64,000 nt of DNA, from contig DASRAU010000015.1 of assembly GCA_035638075.1 (NCBI GenBank), positions 199,187 through 263,186 on the forward strand, read 5' to 3'. A model generated the notes under the pieces. That model searched no databases, had not been told where the DNA came from, and worked only from the letters and a program-made list of their open reading frames with translations. Of the stretch, positions 1 through 8,312 are shown one piece after another. Source of the DNA: DASRAU01 sp035638075. GTDB taxonomy: Bacteria > Acidobacteriota > Polarisedimenticolia > Gp22-AA2. Each line of letters opens with the position of its first letter. Position 1 is the stretch's first letter. Position numbers and translations under genes: made by a program.

Positions 1-3000
1 TTCCAGCGCGCGGCTCAAAGGATCGAGAGTCGGGTGCCGGGCCAGGTGATCGGGCAGCAGGTCCCCCGGCCCCGGGGCCGACCCCTGCGGGGTGAGCAGC
101 TGCTGCGCCGCCGGGTTGGCGGTGATGACGACGCCGCGCGCGTCGAGCGACAGCACGCCGGCGGTCGCCCGGGCGAGGATCAGCTCGATGTACTCGCGCC
201 GGCGGCTCAGGTCCTGGCGCTGGGTCTCGAGCGAGGCGGCCATGGTGTTGAACGCCTCGACGAGGACGCCGATCTCGTCCTGCCCCTCGGCCCGCACCCT
301 CACCTGGAGGTCGCCGGCCGCGACCCGGCGCGCGGCGCTCGACAGGGCCGCGATCGGTCCCGAGACGCGGCGGGCCACCTGCCAGCCGACGAACGCGAGG
401 AGCGCGACGGTGACGCTCGTCAGGATGAGCACGGCGTCGGCGAGCTCGTCCGCCTTGCGCGCCACCGCGCGGCTCTGCGCCGCGAGCGGGATCGACACGA
501 CGCCCCGCGCGCCCTCCGGATCGATGCGCATCGGCGCTGAGAGGGTGAGGTATTCCAGGTCGCCGACGTGCGCCCGCGCCAGCCGCACCGGCTCGCGGTC
601 GAGCTCGAGGGCGCGGTAGACGGCGCCGTCGAGCCGGGTGTTGAGGAGCGACGATCCGTACAGCTCCGGCGTGCTCGAGGCGATGAGGTCGGCGTTCTGG
701 TAGAGGTTGATGTCCTGCCGCACGACGCGGCTCAGCCAGAAGATGACTTCGTTGTCGAGGTGGGGCCCGTAGGTCTGGTCGGGCAGGTTGAGGTAATCCT
801 CCGCGACGCGCCGGACCGTCTGCAGGGACGTGAGCCCCGCCGCCACGAGATCGCGCTCGGATTCGCGCGTGCTGACGCGCGTGACGAACCACCCCAGGGC
901 CAGCATCGGGGCGAGCGCGGTCAGGAGGAGCACCGTCGTGAGCCGGCCGTAGAAGGAGGTTCCGAGGGCGCGCCGGTCGCGCGTGCGCCCGGCCAGGAGG
1001 AGCGCCAGCCAGGTCACGCCGGCCGCGCCCAGGATCAGCAGGCCGTTGAGCATCCCCAGGCGCAGGCAGACGGCGACGAGCCCGGCCCAGTCGCGCCGCG
1101 CGAACGCCAGGGCGTAGATGGCGTCCGGGCCGCGGGCATACAGGATGCTCGCCGGTCCTTCGCCGACCTCGTCGTTCACCCAGACCCAGTCCAGCGGGCC
1201 CATCGCGCGCAAGGTCGCCGCCGAGGGGACCGGGATTTCCCCGCCCGACTCGTAGAGACGTTCGAGCGAGGGACCGAAGACCGCCAGCATCGGCTCGAAG
1301 CGCATCAGCTCGGGATTGGTGCGGGACACGGCGCGGGCGCGCAGGAGCGGCAGGTAGGCGGTCTCGGCCCCGAGGAGGGGCACGTTGTCGTAGTCGTCGA
1401 GGACGGTCAGGACGACGAGGCGGTCCGGCTGGTGGGCCACCTTCACGACGCGGGCGCCGTACAGGATGTTCTTCCGGATCGTGAGCCCTTCCTTCGGCAG
1501 GGAGAACATCACGTCGTGGCCCGACGCCTCCTTCGCCTCCCAGAACTGTTTCTCGAACATCTCGCCGAGGTTCACCGCGAACCGGCTGATCTCCCGGCCC
1601 TTGTCGTCGACCAGGCGCAGCGAGGACGCGAGCCCCATGGTGGCGAGCGGCGTGCGGCTCCACAGGCGGTAGGCGAGGCTGCCGGGGGTGGACGGATCCT
1701 CGTCGAGAGAGGCCGCCGCCACGAACTCGGGCTGCTCGACGATGGCGAGGGCGTCGCGCAGGACCGCGCGCCGGCCCTCCTCCTGGTGGATGACGCGCGG
1801 CAGGAGGTCGTGCTCGTAGAACGATCGCCGCAGCCGATCGTAGGCGTGCGTCACCAGCGGGACATAGAGCACCGTGAGGCCGAAGATCAGGATCGCCTGC
1901 CGCAGCGGCGGCGGCAGCTCGCGCCGCTCCTCGCCCTCGTGGGGCATCCCGGGGCGGGGCGGCGCCTTCCCGAGGGCGGCGCGCCCGAGCGCGTGCACCA
2001 CCGACGCGGCCGACAGGACGAGCAGGAAGAGTCCCGTCTGCAGCGCCAGGCGGGCCGCCAGCCCGTCGTCGAACTCGATGCGGGTGATGTCGACGCGTGA
2101 CTGCACCACCAGCCGGTCGAGGAAGCGGTGCAGCGCCACGCCGGACCCGGCGGCGACGAGCACCGCCGCGATCCCGCACAGCATCCGGTTGAAAAGCCGG
2201 CGGGGACCGCGGAAGCGCAGCGCCGCGCGCAGCACGAACGCCTGCGCGGCGGCGGTGGCCGCGGTCAGGAGCAGATCCAGGGGCGAGCGGAACAGCCCCC
2301 ACGCGACCGACGAGGAATAGACCGCGATGTCGTAGGCGGGCAGCGGCGGGAGCGCGTCGTCCGGCGCGATGACCAGCAGGAACCCGCGCGCCCCCCACAG
2401 CGTCAGGGACAGGAGGAGCAGGCGCACGCCGACCGGCCAGGGATTGCGCCGCTCGAGACAGGCGGCCGCGAGGAGCAGCATGCCGGCGGCCACGAGCGCG
2501 GCCAGCCGGCGCGCGGCGGCGCGCCGCGCCGTCATCTCCTGGGCCGCCCGCCTGTCGGGGAGGTTGCTGGTCAGGAGCATCTCCCCCTCGGGAGCGCGCA
2601 GCGGCACGCTCAGCGTGAGCTGGTGCTGCCGGCCGATGCGCCACCAGTGCCGATCGCCCGAGTGCGCGTACAGCGACGCCAGCCCCTCGTTGTTCGAGCG
2701 GGCGAGCAGGGCCTGGATGGTGGCGGGCTCGATGCCGCCCCAGTGCGGCAGGAACTCCAGGCGGGCGGCCGCCTCCGGCTCTCCGGGCCGGCTCATGGCG
2801 GGGGAGCGCAGCAGGAACTCCGCGACGCGCGTCAGCCCGGTGAACGGGTCGACCCGCGCGGCATAGAGGCGCGGCGCCTCTTCGTTCCCGGCCATCAGGA
2901 AGCGCGCGTCGCGCCCCCCGGCGCCGCTGACGATCTCCGCCGGGGCGAGAGTGCTGTTCCCGGCCCAGGCGAACGCTTCGCCTTCGGCGGTGTACAACGC

Positions 3001-3465
3001 CAGCCCGTAACGCTCGACCGGCAGCCGCGATTCGGCAAGGCTGCGCTCGAGCAGGGTGAAGGCGGTGCGGCGATCGGCCGAGTCGCTGAGCCGATCGTCG
3101 AAGGGCCGGACGATCTCCTGGAGGAATCCCTGGAAGTCGGCCTCGAGGAGATCCGCCCTCGCCTGCAGGCGGGAAGGGGCGCCTTCGTCCCAGCTCAGGA
3201 GCATCCGGCGCGATCCCGCCTCCACCGAGGCGACCAGGATGGCGAGGGCGGCGGTGGCGAGGCCCAGGACCGCGGCGGCGCGGCGCACCGGCCGGATCAG
3301 GCGCTTGCGAGCGGGGCGCCAGAGGAACAGCCCGGCCGGAAGGAGCGCCAGCGCGGCGACCAGGAGGCGGCCTCCCGCGTGCAGGAGCCCGAAGTCGCGC
3401 CCGAGATCGACCCCGAGCAGCGCGAACAGGGCCGCCTCGTACGCCAGCAGGAGTGCGCTCAGCAC
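1..3465 (-). CDS. NtrY-like membrane sensor histidine kinase (partial, C-terminus beyond window)
   Basis: The reading frame is open on the minus strand from a GTG at 3465 to the window edge (1155 residues), so the kinase core lies outside the window. I read three hydrophobic segments near the N-terminus (about residues 1-20, 28-45, 57-77), a long extracytoplasmic part, a multi-helix membrane block (about 320-535), a second extracytoplasmic part, a helix pair (about 790-855), a periplasmic loop (855-990), a helix near 1000-1015, HAMP (about 1020-1080, with DEIGVLVEAFNTM) and the start of a PAS domain (from about 1090). The TM-periplasmic-TM-HAMP-PAS order of the last part is that of NtrY, the sensor partner of NtrC-type regulators. 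The GTG start is 4 bp past the upstream gene's stop, so the two are probably co-transcribed. The extra ~800 N-terminal residues are unusual for NtrY. HisKA and HATPase domains are assumed, not seen. Confidence 0.8.
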   Translation of the reverse strand, partial: MLSALLLAYEAALFALLGVDLGRDFGLLHAGGRLLVAALALLPAGLFLWRPARKRLIRPVRRAAAVLGLATAALAILVASVEAGSRRMLLSWDEGAPSRLQARADLLEADFQGFLQEIVRPFDDRLSDSADRRTAFTLLERSLAESRLPVERYGLALYTAEGEAFAWAGNSTLAPAEIVSGAGGRDARFLMAGNEEAPRLYAARVDPFTGLTRVAEFLLRSPAMSRPGEPEAAARLEFLPHWGGIEPATIQALLARSNNEGLASLYAHSGDRHWWRIGRQHQLTLSVPLRAPEGEMLLTSNLPDRRAAQEMTARRAAARRLAALVAAGMLLLAAACLERRNPWPVGVRLLLLSLTLWGARGFLLVIAPDDALPPLPAYDIAVYSSSVAWGLFRSPLDLLLTAATAAAQAFVLRAALRFRGPRRLFNRMLCGIAAVLVAAGSGVALHRFLDRLVVQSRVDITRIEFDDGLAARLALQTGLFLLVLSAASVVHALGRAALGKAPPRPGMPHEGEERRELPPPLRQAILIFGLTVLYVPLVTHAYDRLRRSFYEHDLLPRVIHQEEGRRAVLRDALAIVEQPEFVAAASLDEDPSTPGSLAYRLWSRTPLATMGLASSLRLVDDKGREISRFAVNLGEMFEKQFWEAKEASGHDVMFSLPKEGLTIRKNILYGARVVKVAHQPDRLVVLTVLDDYDNVPLLGAETAYLPLLRARAVSRTNPELMRFEPMLAVFGPSLERLYESGGEIPVPSAATLRAMGPLDWVWVNDEVGEGPASILYARGPDAIYALAFARRDWAGLVAVCLRLGMLNGLLILGAAGVTWLALLLAGRTRDRRALGTSFYGRLTTVLLLTALAPMLALGWFVTRVSTRESERDLVAAGLTSLQTVRRVAEDYLNLPDQTYGPHLDNEVIFWLSRVVRQDINLYQNADLIASSTPELYGSSLLNTRLDGAVYRALELDREPVRLARAHVGDLEYLTLSAPMRIDPEGARGVVSIPLAAQSRAVARKADELADAVLILTSVTVALLAFVGWQVARRVSGPIAALSSAARRVAAGDLQVRVRAEGQDEIGVLVEAFNTMAASLETQRQDLSRRREYIELILARATAGVLSLDARGVVITANPAAQQLLTPQGSAPGPGDLLPDHLARHPTLDPLSRALE

Positions 3466-3469
3466 GGCG

Positions 3470-3907
3470 TCATTTCAGGTCGCGGATCTCCCGCAGCCGC
3501 CAGCCGTCCGATTCCTGCGCGAAGGAGAGCGCCAGCGTGACCGCCGCCTGGGGCGAGCCGGCGTCGCGGAACGTCCACTCGACCATGGCCACCGCCGTGC
3601 CATCGGCGCGCGGCGTCATCGGCGGAGGCAGCGGACGGAAGCGGAGGGTCTCCCGTTCGCGGAAGAGCCGGCGCAGGAGGATGCGCATCTGGTCGGCGCC
3701 GTAATACCCGTCGCCGACGCCGAGCGAGGCACAGGCCACGTAGGTCTTCAGCCGCTGCGACAGCGCCGAGGCCAGCCGGTCGGCGTCGGCCCGCTTGAAG
3801 GCGTCGGCGACCAGGCGTTCGGAGGCGGCGAGCCCCGGATCGGAGGCGGCGGCCGGAGACCCGGGAGCCGCGGCCAGGAGCCACAACGTCGCCAGGAGAG
3901 GAACCAC
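3470..3907 (-). CDS. small exported protein, NTF2/DUF4783-like
   Basis: A 145-residue protein starting at GTG 3907. The N-terminus (VVPLLATLWLLAAAPGSPAA) reads as a signal peptide. The rest has an early helix (LVADAFKRADADRLASAL), a central YYGADQM segment and three beta-rich stretches ending WRLREIRDLK, the pattern of small NTF2-fold DUF4783-type proteins of the cell envelope. The start was chosen because a TTGACC-18-TATCCT promoter lies just upstream, with the -10 only 6 bp before the GTG. Longer upstream codons have no support. It is followed after 4 bp by the NtrY-like kinase. Function is unknown; a role in periplasmic sensing with the kinase is only inferred from position. Confidence 0.6.
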   Translation of the reverse strand: MVPLLATLWLLAAAPGSPAAASDPGLAASERLVADAFKRADADRLASALSQRLKTYVACASLGVGDGYYGADQMRILLRRLFRERETLRFRPLPPPMTPRADGTAVAMVEWTFRDAGSPQAAVTLALSFAQESDGWRLREIRDLK

Positions 3908-3913
3908 GGAGCG

Positions 3914-3943
3914 AGGATAGTGGCTCGGCTCGGGGGAGGTCAA
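3914..3943 (-). promoter_or_regulatory. sigma-70-type promoter for the DUF4783-like/NtrY-like pair
   Basis: Read on the minus strand: -35 TTGACC (3943-3938), 18-bp spacer, -10 TATCCT (3919-3914). The start codon GTG at 3907 is 6 bp beyond the -10, so the mRNA is expected to be leaderless. Confidence 0.6.
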
Positions 3944-3980
3944 CCGAATGGCGGGGACGGCCCGGGTGGGCGCCGGGTCT

Positions 3981-3988
3981 GGTAAGAT
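3981..3988 (+). promoter_or_regulatory. possible -10 element for the tusA-like gene
   Basis: The hexamer TAAGAT (3983-3988) lies about 42 bp before the ATG at 4031. No good -35 is visible at the right distance, so this is tentative. Confidence 0.35.
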
Positions 3989-4030
3989 CCCCAGGCCGTC
4001 GGCGGGCTCATCCCGCGCGGCACCCCCGGC

Positions 4031-4318
4031 ATGAACCGTTCCGTCACGCATCCCACCATCTTGACGACGGCCGCCCTCGGCGTCGATCGAGTCCTCGACA
4101 CCGTGGGACTCTACTGCCCGATCCCCATCGTGCGGACGGGCGAAGCCATCCGCGGCATGGAGCGCGGGCAGCGCCTGGAAATCCTCTCGGACGACCGCGT
4201 CATCCTGATCGATCTGCCGGCCTGGTGCCGGGCCCACGGGCACGAGTACGAGGGGGCCTCGGAGGAGGAAGGGGTGTGGCGCCTGCGGGTCCGCAAGGCC
4301 GGGAGGGGGACGGCATGA
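4031..4318 (+). CDS. TusA/SirA-family sulfur carrier
   Basis: A 95-residue protein with the TusA signature LYCPIPIV, the sulfur-accepting cysteine being residue 29, followed by an amphipathic helix (RTGEAIRGMERG) and the beta strand/DD motif LEILSDDRVILIDLPAWC typical of the family. TusA-type proteins accept persulfide sulfur and pass it to tRNA-thiolating or other sulfur-using enzymes in the cytoplasm. Its stop codon overlaps the ATG of the following PP-loop gene (ATGA), indicating translational coupling and a likely donor-acceptor relationship. The N-terminal ~20 residues are longer than in a minimal TusA. Confidence 0.85.
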   Translation: MNRSVTHPTILTTAALGVDRVLDTVGLYCPIPIVRTGEAIRGMERGQRLEILSDDRVILIDLPAWCRAHGHEYEGASEEEGVWRLRVRKAGRGTA

Positions 4319-5376
4319 GCGGCGCGATCGCCCCTCCGGGCCGCCGCATCAAGGGCATCGGGCTCATCTCCGGCGGGCTCGACAGCACGCTGGCGGCGCG
4401 GGTCCTCCTCGAGCAGGGGATCGACGTCGTCGGGCTGCACTTCTCGACCGGCTTCTGCATGAACGATCACCGCCGCGCCCTGGCGCGTCCCGACGAGGAT
4501 CCGAAGCGCATGCGCAACGAGGGGCTGCGCGCCGGCGCCGATCTCGGCATCCCGATCGAGGTCCTCGACGCGGGGGAAGCCTACCTGCGCATGGTTCTCA
4601 AGCCCCGGCACGGCTACGGCCGCTTCGCGAATCCCTGCATCGACTGCCGCATCTTCATGATCCACGGCGCCGCCGACTACATGCGCGAGCACGGCGGCGA
4701 CTTCGTCTTCACCGGCGAGGTTCTCGGCCAGCGCCCGATGTCGCAGCACATGCAGTCGTTGAAACTGATCGAGAAGGAGTGCGGCATCGAGGGGTTCCTG
4801 CTGCGGCCGCTGTCGGCGCAGCACCTCCCGGAGACCGAGGTGGAGCGCCGCGGCTGGGTCGACCGGGGAGGTCTTCTCGGGATCAGCGGCCGTTCGCGCA
4901 AGGAGCAGATGGCGCTGTCCGAGCGCTGGAACCTGAGCGATTTCCCGCAGCCGTCCGGCGGCTGCTGCTTCCTCGCGGACGAGAACTTCGCGCGCCGTTT
5001 CCACGACAAGCGGACGCACGCCGATCCCACCAGCATCCGCAAGGAGGAGATGATTCTCCTGAAGGTCGGGCGGCACTTCCGGCTGGCGCCGGGGGTCAAG
5101 ATCATCGTGGCGCGCGATGCCTCGGAGAATGAGTTCCTGTCGCGCTACGAGGCGGAGGGCTGGCGGTTCGAGGCGCTCGACTGCGGCAGCCCCATCACCA
5201 TCGTCGAAGGGGATCCGGACGAGGAGATGCGCCGGCTCATTGCCTCGATCACGGCGCGCTACTCCGATCGCCGCGGCCAGCCGCTGGTCGAGGTGGCGGC
5301 GCGCCACCAGGGTCGCGAGGAGCGGCTCACGGTCCCGCCGGTCGCCGACGCCGCCCTCGAAGCCTGGCGCCTCTAG
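4315..5376 (+). CDS. PP-loop ATPase, ThiI/MnmA-like tRNA sulfurtransferase
   Basis: A 353-residue protein starting at the ATG that overlaps the tusA-like stop codon. The P-loop SGGLDS (residues 19-24) is that of N-type ATP pyrophosphatases which adenylate a tRNA uridine before sulfur insertion. Cysteine 49 (STGFC) and the pair C109-x2-C112 (NPCIDC) are candidate persulfide or metal ligands, and GEVLGQRPMSQH and SGGCCF are further conserved-looking stretches. It lacks the THUMP domain of classical ThiI and is not a standard MnmA; a separate, typical mnmA lies at 55.7 kb. Together with the TusA-like carrier it probably forms a second tRNA 2-thio or 4-thiouridine pathway. The exact modified position cannot be told from the sequence. 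Confidence 0.75.
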   Translation: MSGAIAPPGRRIKGIGLISGGLDSTLAARVLLEQGIDVVGLHFSTGFCMNDHRRALARPDEDPKRMRNEGLRAGADLGIPIEVLDAGEAYLRMVLKPRHGYGRFANPCIDCRIFMIHGAADYMREHGGDFVFTGEVLGQRPMSQHMQSLKLIEKECGIEGFLLRPLSAQHLPETEVERRGWVDRGGLLGISGRSRKEQMALSERWNLSDFPQPSGGCCFLADENFARRFHDKRTHADPTSIRKEEMILLKVGRHFRLAPGVKIIVARDASENEFLSRYEAEGWRFEALDCGSPITIVEGDPDEEMRRLIASITARYSDRRGQPLVEVAARHQGREERLTVPPVADAALEAWRL

Positions 5377-5432
5377 TCCCCTGCGGGCTGGACCGGGGCC
5401 CGGTTGCCCTGTGCTAAACTCCACGGCTCCGT

Positions 5433-5507
5433 GGGCCGTTAACTCAGCGGGAGAGTGCTATCCTCACACGGTAGAAGTCGCAGGTTCAAATCCTGCACGG
5501 CCCACCA
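5433..5507 (+). tRNA. tRNA-Val(CAC)
   Basis: Cloverleaf read by eye: acceptor GGGCCGT/ACGGCCC, D-arm ACTC/GAGT, anticodon stem CTATC/GGTAG with loop CTCACAC (anticodon CAC, valine), T-arm GCAGG-TTCAAAT-CCTGC, discriminator A and an encoded CCA. Confidence 0.92.
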
Positions 5508-5550
5508 ACGCTCCACTCGTTTCGTTCGGTTCGGTCTCAGGCAGGATCGT

Positions 5551-5626
<76 letters not shown>

Positions 5627-5640
5627 TTCTTTTCTATCAC

Positions 5641-6669
5641 TTAGCCCACGTCTGAATCACGGCTCTCCGCCTCGGTGTCCACCGGGGTGTCCACATAGCG
5701 ATCCAAAACCTCAACGGCTTCGGTACGGTGGGCGGGGGACAGGTGCGCGTAACGGAGGGTCATGGCGAGGCTCTTATGCCCCAGGAGGTCACGGACGGTG
5801 TTGAGGTCCACTCCTGACATGACGAGATGCGATGCGAAGGTGTGCCGGAGGTCATGGAAGGTGAAATCTTCGATTCCTGCCGCCTTGCAGGCCCTAGCGA
5901 ACGACTTCTGAACGTGAGTGATGGCGAACACCCTCTCAGACCCGATCTGGCGGGGAAGGCTCCGGAGGGTAGACCGGACGCTGGCGTTCAGGGGGACTTC
6001 GCGTGCCTCGCCGTTCTTGCTCTCACGGACGTAGATCAGGCGGTTCCGGAGGTCAACGTCCGTCCACCGAAGAGAGAGGATTTCACCCCTTCTGAGTCCC
6101 GTATGCCGCGCCACAAGCACGATAGGCTTGAGGTTGTCGGAGCATTTCGCCAGCAAGCTTTCGAACTGCCCCTGGGTGATGTATCGCTTGCGCTGGTTGT
6201 TCAAGCGGAATTTCCGGATGCCCCTTGCCGGGCTGTCAGTCAGCTTCCCCCATTCCACAGCCTTCCCGAAGAGGGTCTTCAAGCACTCTAGCTCGCGGTT
6301 GACGGTGCCGTGGGAAACCTGCTCGCTCCGTTCCGCTCGCCAAGCCTCGATGTGCTGAGAGGTCACGTCGGAAAGTAGGCGAGGCCCCCATCGTTCGGAG
6401 AATCGCGCCACGATGTAATCATCCCGGTCCTTCGAACGCTTGACGGCAGAGTGGACGCGAAGGAACTGCTCCGAGAATTCCTTGAAGGTCGTTCTATCGA
6501 TCAGACGACGGTCAAGGAACTTGCCTTCCGCGATTTCTACCTTCCGCTTCTGCAAGACCGTGCGCGCAAGCTGCTTGCTTGGACCGATCTTCTCCCGCTT
6601 CCTGGGGCCTCGCCGTCCGTTGATTCGGTAGTCGATCCACCAACTGCCGTCTCTGTAGAAGATGGCCAT
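5641..6669 (-). CDS. tyrosine-recombinase integrase
   Basis: A 342-residue phage-type integrase. The ATG at 6669 is preceded by AAGGGGG and begins MAIFYRDGSWWIDYRINGRR, a typical N-terminal arm-binding module. A SAM-like core-binding domain follows, and the catalytic domain shows all expected residues: R in ARHTGLRRGEIL, the HxLR box in FHDLRHTFASH, GH in LLGHKSLAMT and the tyrosine in RYAHLSP. It presumably recombines the tRNA-Ala attB with the element's attP. The stop codon is 14 bp from attL, the usual arrangement for tRNA-targeting elements. A frame extension upstream to 6729 lacks a ribosome-binding site and overlaps the next gene. Confidence 0.95.
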   Translation of the reverse strand: MAIFYRDGSWWIDYRINGRRGPRKREKIGPSKQLARTVLQKRKVEIAEGKFLDRRLIDRTTFKEFSEQFLRVHSAVKRSKDRDDYIVARFSERWGPRLLSDVTSQHIEAWRAERSEQVSHGTVNRELECLKTLFGKAVEWGKLTDSPARGIRKFRLNNQRKRYITQGQFESLLAKCSDNLKPIVLVARHTGLRRGEILSLRWTDVDLRNRLIYVRESKNGEAREVPLNASVRSTLRSLPRQIGSERVFAITHVQKSFARACKAAGIEDFTFHDLRHTFASHLVMSGVDLNTVRDLLGHKSLAMTLRYAHLSPAHRTEAVEVLDRYVDTPVDTEAESRDSDVG

Positions 6670-6685
6670 GATGCCCCCTTGAAAC

Positions 6686-6859
6686 CTAGCGGTCCTTGTG
6701 TGACGCGCTCGCTCTCTTCTCTCTCGCACGCCGTTCTACCGCGTCAGCTATGAGTCCACGAATCCACTCAGAAAGGCCAACGCCGCGTCGATCTGCTTCG
6801 TGCTGAGCCTTGGCAAGTAGCAACCTGCTGAGTCGCAAATTTAGCTTGGCTTCGTTCAT
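6686..6859 (-). CDS. ribbon-helix-helix (CopG/Arc-like) small DNA-binding protein
   Basis: A 57-residue basic protein just upstream of the integrase. MNEAKLNLRLSRLLLAKAQ supplies a short strand with alternating hydrophobics and a first helix, and GLSEWIRGLIADAVERRARE a second helix, the RHH fold common in Arc/MetJ/CopG regulators and some excisionase-like factors. It probably regulates integrase expression or acts as a directionality factor. The ATG at 6859 overlaps the stop of the small ORF upstream (ATGA). An alternative ATG at 6868 adds three residues. Confidence 0.65.
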   Translation of the reverse strand: MNEAKLNLRLSRLLLAKAQHEADRRGVGLSEWIRGLIADAVERRAREKRASASHKDR

Positions 6860-7149
6860 GGGAACCATGTACTACGGGCGCCATACACTGTCAAGCGAAG
6901 AAAGGAGCTTGGGCTAGATGGTGGAATCTCTTGTCCACGCGGACGGACTATCACCGGGGGGCCCTCCCCCATTCCTAGAACACGAAAGAGGTTAGAGCCG
7001 CGCGAAATTTTGCGAATCTCTAGGCAACGTGCCGTCATTGACACGCCATTAGCAACGTCGTAGCCTTTGCGAATGGTCCAACCATCGGGGTCCGTTACCG
7101 AAATCCTCCGATACCACTTGCGCTTATTCAGATCCGCTTGGCCTGCCAT
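6856..7149 (-). CDS. doubtful small ORF upstream of the RHH gene
   Basis: A 97-residue frame starting at ATG 7149, with stretches such as KWYRRISVTDPDGWTIRKGY and a C-terminal tail ending STWFP. I recognise no family. In favour: an ATGA overlap with the RHH gene, same orientation, and a mixed amino-acid composition. Against: no clear ribosome-binding site, and it may simply be the antisense side of the promoter region for the rightward cassette, whose first ATG is only 7 bp away. If it is not real, 6860-7156 is an intergenic control region. Confidence 0.3.
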   Translation of the reverse strand: MAGQADLNKRKWYRRISVTDPDGWTIRKGYDVANGVSMTARCLEIRKISRGSNLFRVLGMGEGPPVIVRPRGQEIPPSSPSSFLRLTVYGARSTWFP

Positions 7150-7156
7150 ATGGGCG

Positions 7157-7855
7157 ATGGAATCGCGAAGACAGACGCTGTTCACGCTCGCGACGCTCAT
7201 CCTAGGTGGTGCAGCGGTGAACTATGTTCCGAACGTTCCCTTGTGGGCTGTCATTCTCGGCGGAACTGTTGTTGCGGCGCTGTGGGCCTGGATGAAGTCG
7301 AACTACACGGAAATCGCGAAGATTAGAGCTGAGAGAGATGTGGCGACACAAGAGCAAGAGGGACTTCGAAAGAAACTGAAAGAGGCTAACGATGCTGGAG
7401 ACGAATTACTAAGGATTACGAAGCTACTCGTTCCCTATAAGCAACGATGCGATGAATGGGACGCGATTCAGGAGAAGGACGAGAAGCTCTTCCCATTTCA
7501 GCAGCTAGATCGTGAGATCGGAGTCATGCTTATCGAGCTTCGCGATCTGGCATACATCAAGCCGGAGAAGGCCTCCTCGCTTGGAATTGATGTGAGCCTC
7601 AGGAATGCCTACATGAGAGCAATAGATAGGCAACCACGAAGGTCGCCGGAACAGATAGCTTCTATCTATGGCCTAACCCACGCGGCGAAAGTATTGGAAC
7701 TCAAGGCCCGGCTTGAGGCAATCGGCCTGACAAGTCGTGAGCTTGAAGCTGCCTGCACGCACGAGCCACGAACTCCCGAGACCGTTCTTAGAGTTGCCGA
7801 GGCCCTAGAGGGCCTGAGAATTAGGCTTAGCCCAATGACGCAGGCGATGGACTAG
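7157..7855 (+). CDS. membrane-anchored coiled-coil protein of unknown function
   Basis: A 232-residue protein. ATG 7157 gives MESRRQTLFTLATLILGG, leading into a transmembrane hairpin (about residues 8-24 and 29-45: two hydrophobic stretches split by VNYVPNVPLW). A highly charged coiled coil follows (about 50-90, EIAKIRAERDVATQEQEGLRK), then a soluble helical domain to the end. No known domain is recognised. It is first in a rightward three-gene cassette with an exported Rap1a/Tai-like protein and a zinc-ribbon membrane protein. Codon use is less GC-biased than in the flanking chromosome. An upstream in-frame ATG at 7067 would add 30 residues but runs antisense to the small leftward ORF. Confidence 0.6.
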   Translation: MESRRQTLFTLATLILGGAAVNYVPNVPLWAVILGGTVVAALWAWMKSNYTEIAKIRAERDVATQEQEGLRKKLKEANDAGDELLRITKLLVPYKQRCDEWDAIQEKDEKLFPFQQLDREIGVMLIELRDLAYIKPEKASSLGIDVSLRNAYMRAIDRQPRRSPEQIASIYGLTHAAKVLELKARLEAIGLTSRELEAACTHEPRTPETVLRVAEALEGLRIRLSPMTQAMD

Positions 7856-7907
7856 GGCCGTGTCTGTTGGTCCAGGGAGAATGTCCATCAGGGAATAGGG
7901 GGGGGCA

Positions 7908-8285
7908 ATGACCACACGAATGTGCCGAGGCCTGGTGTTCGTCTTTGCTCTGCTGTCGGGCGGCACTTGGTTGGCAAGGGCTCAACCGCGGGTTAGTGGT
8001 GAAGACGCCAGGGGTTGGACGTTTATGGGTATGGCGGCCGATCCCAGGCCGGAGGCACAAGATGCCGCCTACGTGGATGCATGGGCTGAAGGATTCGAGT
8101 TCGCGAGTAGATATCCGGACATAGCAGCAAAGGTGTGCTTCCCTCCCGGTAAGTTGAAAGGCGACGTTGTCATGGTGGCGCTACGAAAGTGGGTTGAACG
8201 AAACCCCGACTGGGAGAAGAATCCGCGAAAGGCCGTATCCGACGCGCTTTCGGGTTCCTTTCCATGCGGAAAAAGCGGAGTGTAG
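7908..8285 (+). CDS. exported Rap1a/Tai immunity-like protein
   Basis: A 125-residue protein with a signal peptide (LVFVFALLSGGTWLARAQ). The C-terminal half has the family pattern of Rap1a/Tai proteins: a helix with Y-x3-W-x2-G (YVDAWAEGFEFA), then CFPPG, a helix with RKWVERNP and a terminal PC (ALSGSFPC). The two cysteines probably form the conserved disulfide. Rap1a/Tai proteins are periplasmic immunity factors against type VI secretion amidase effectors. No effector or secretion gene is near, so on this element it would be an orphan immunity or a diverged relative. A purine-rich GGGGGGG precedes the ATG. The family assignment rests on motif memory. Confidence 0.6.
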   Translation: MTTRMCRGLVFVFALLSGGTWLARAQPRVSGEDARGWTFMGMAADPRPEAQDAAYVDAWAEGFEFASRYPDIAAKVCFPPGKLKGDVVMVALRKWVERNPDWEKNPRKAVSDALSGSFPCGKSGV

Positions 8286-8312
8286 GCGAATCGCTTCCGT
8301 GGAGACCATGTG

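Noticed and set aside
568..3540. Long rightward open frames over the NtrY-like gene
   Set aside because: They are antisense to a clear kinase frame, have Arg/Gly/Ala-biased low-information translations and no domains; GC-rich codon bias leaves stop-free shadows.
5415..5420. TAAACT before tRNA-Val as a promoter
   Set aside because: -10-like but no -35 at a suitable distance; too weak to list.
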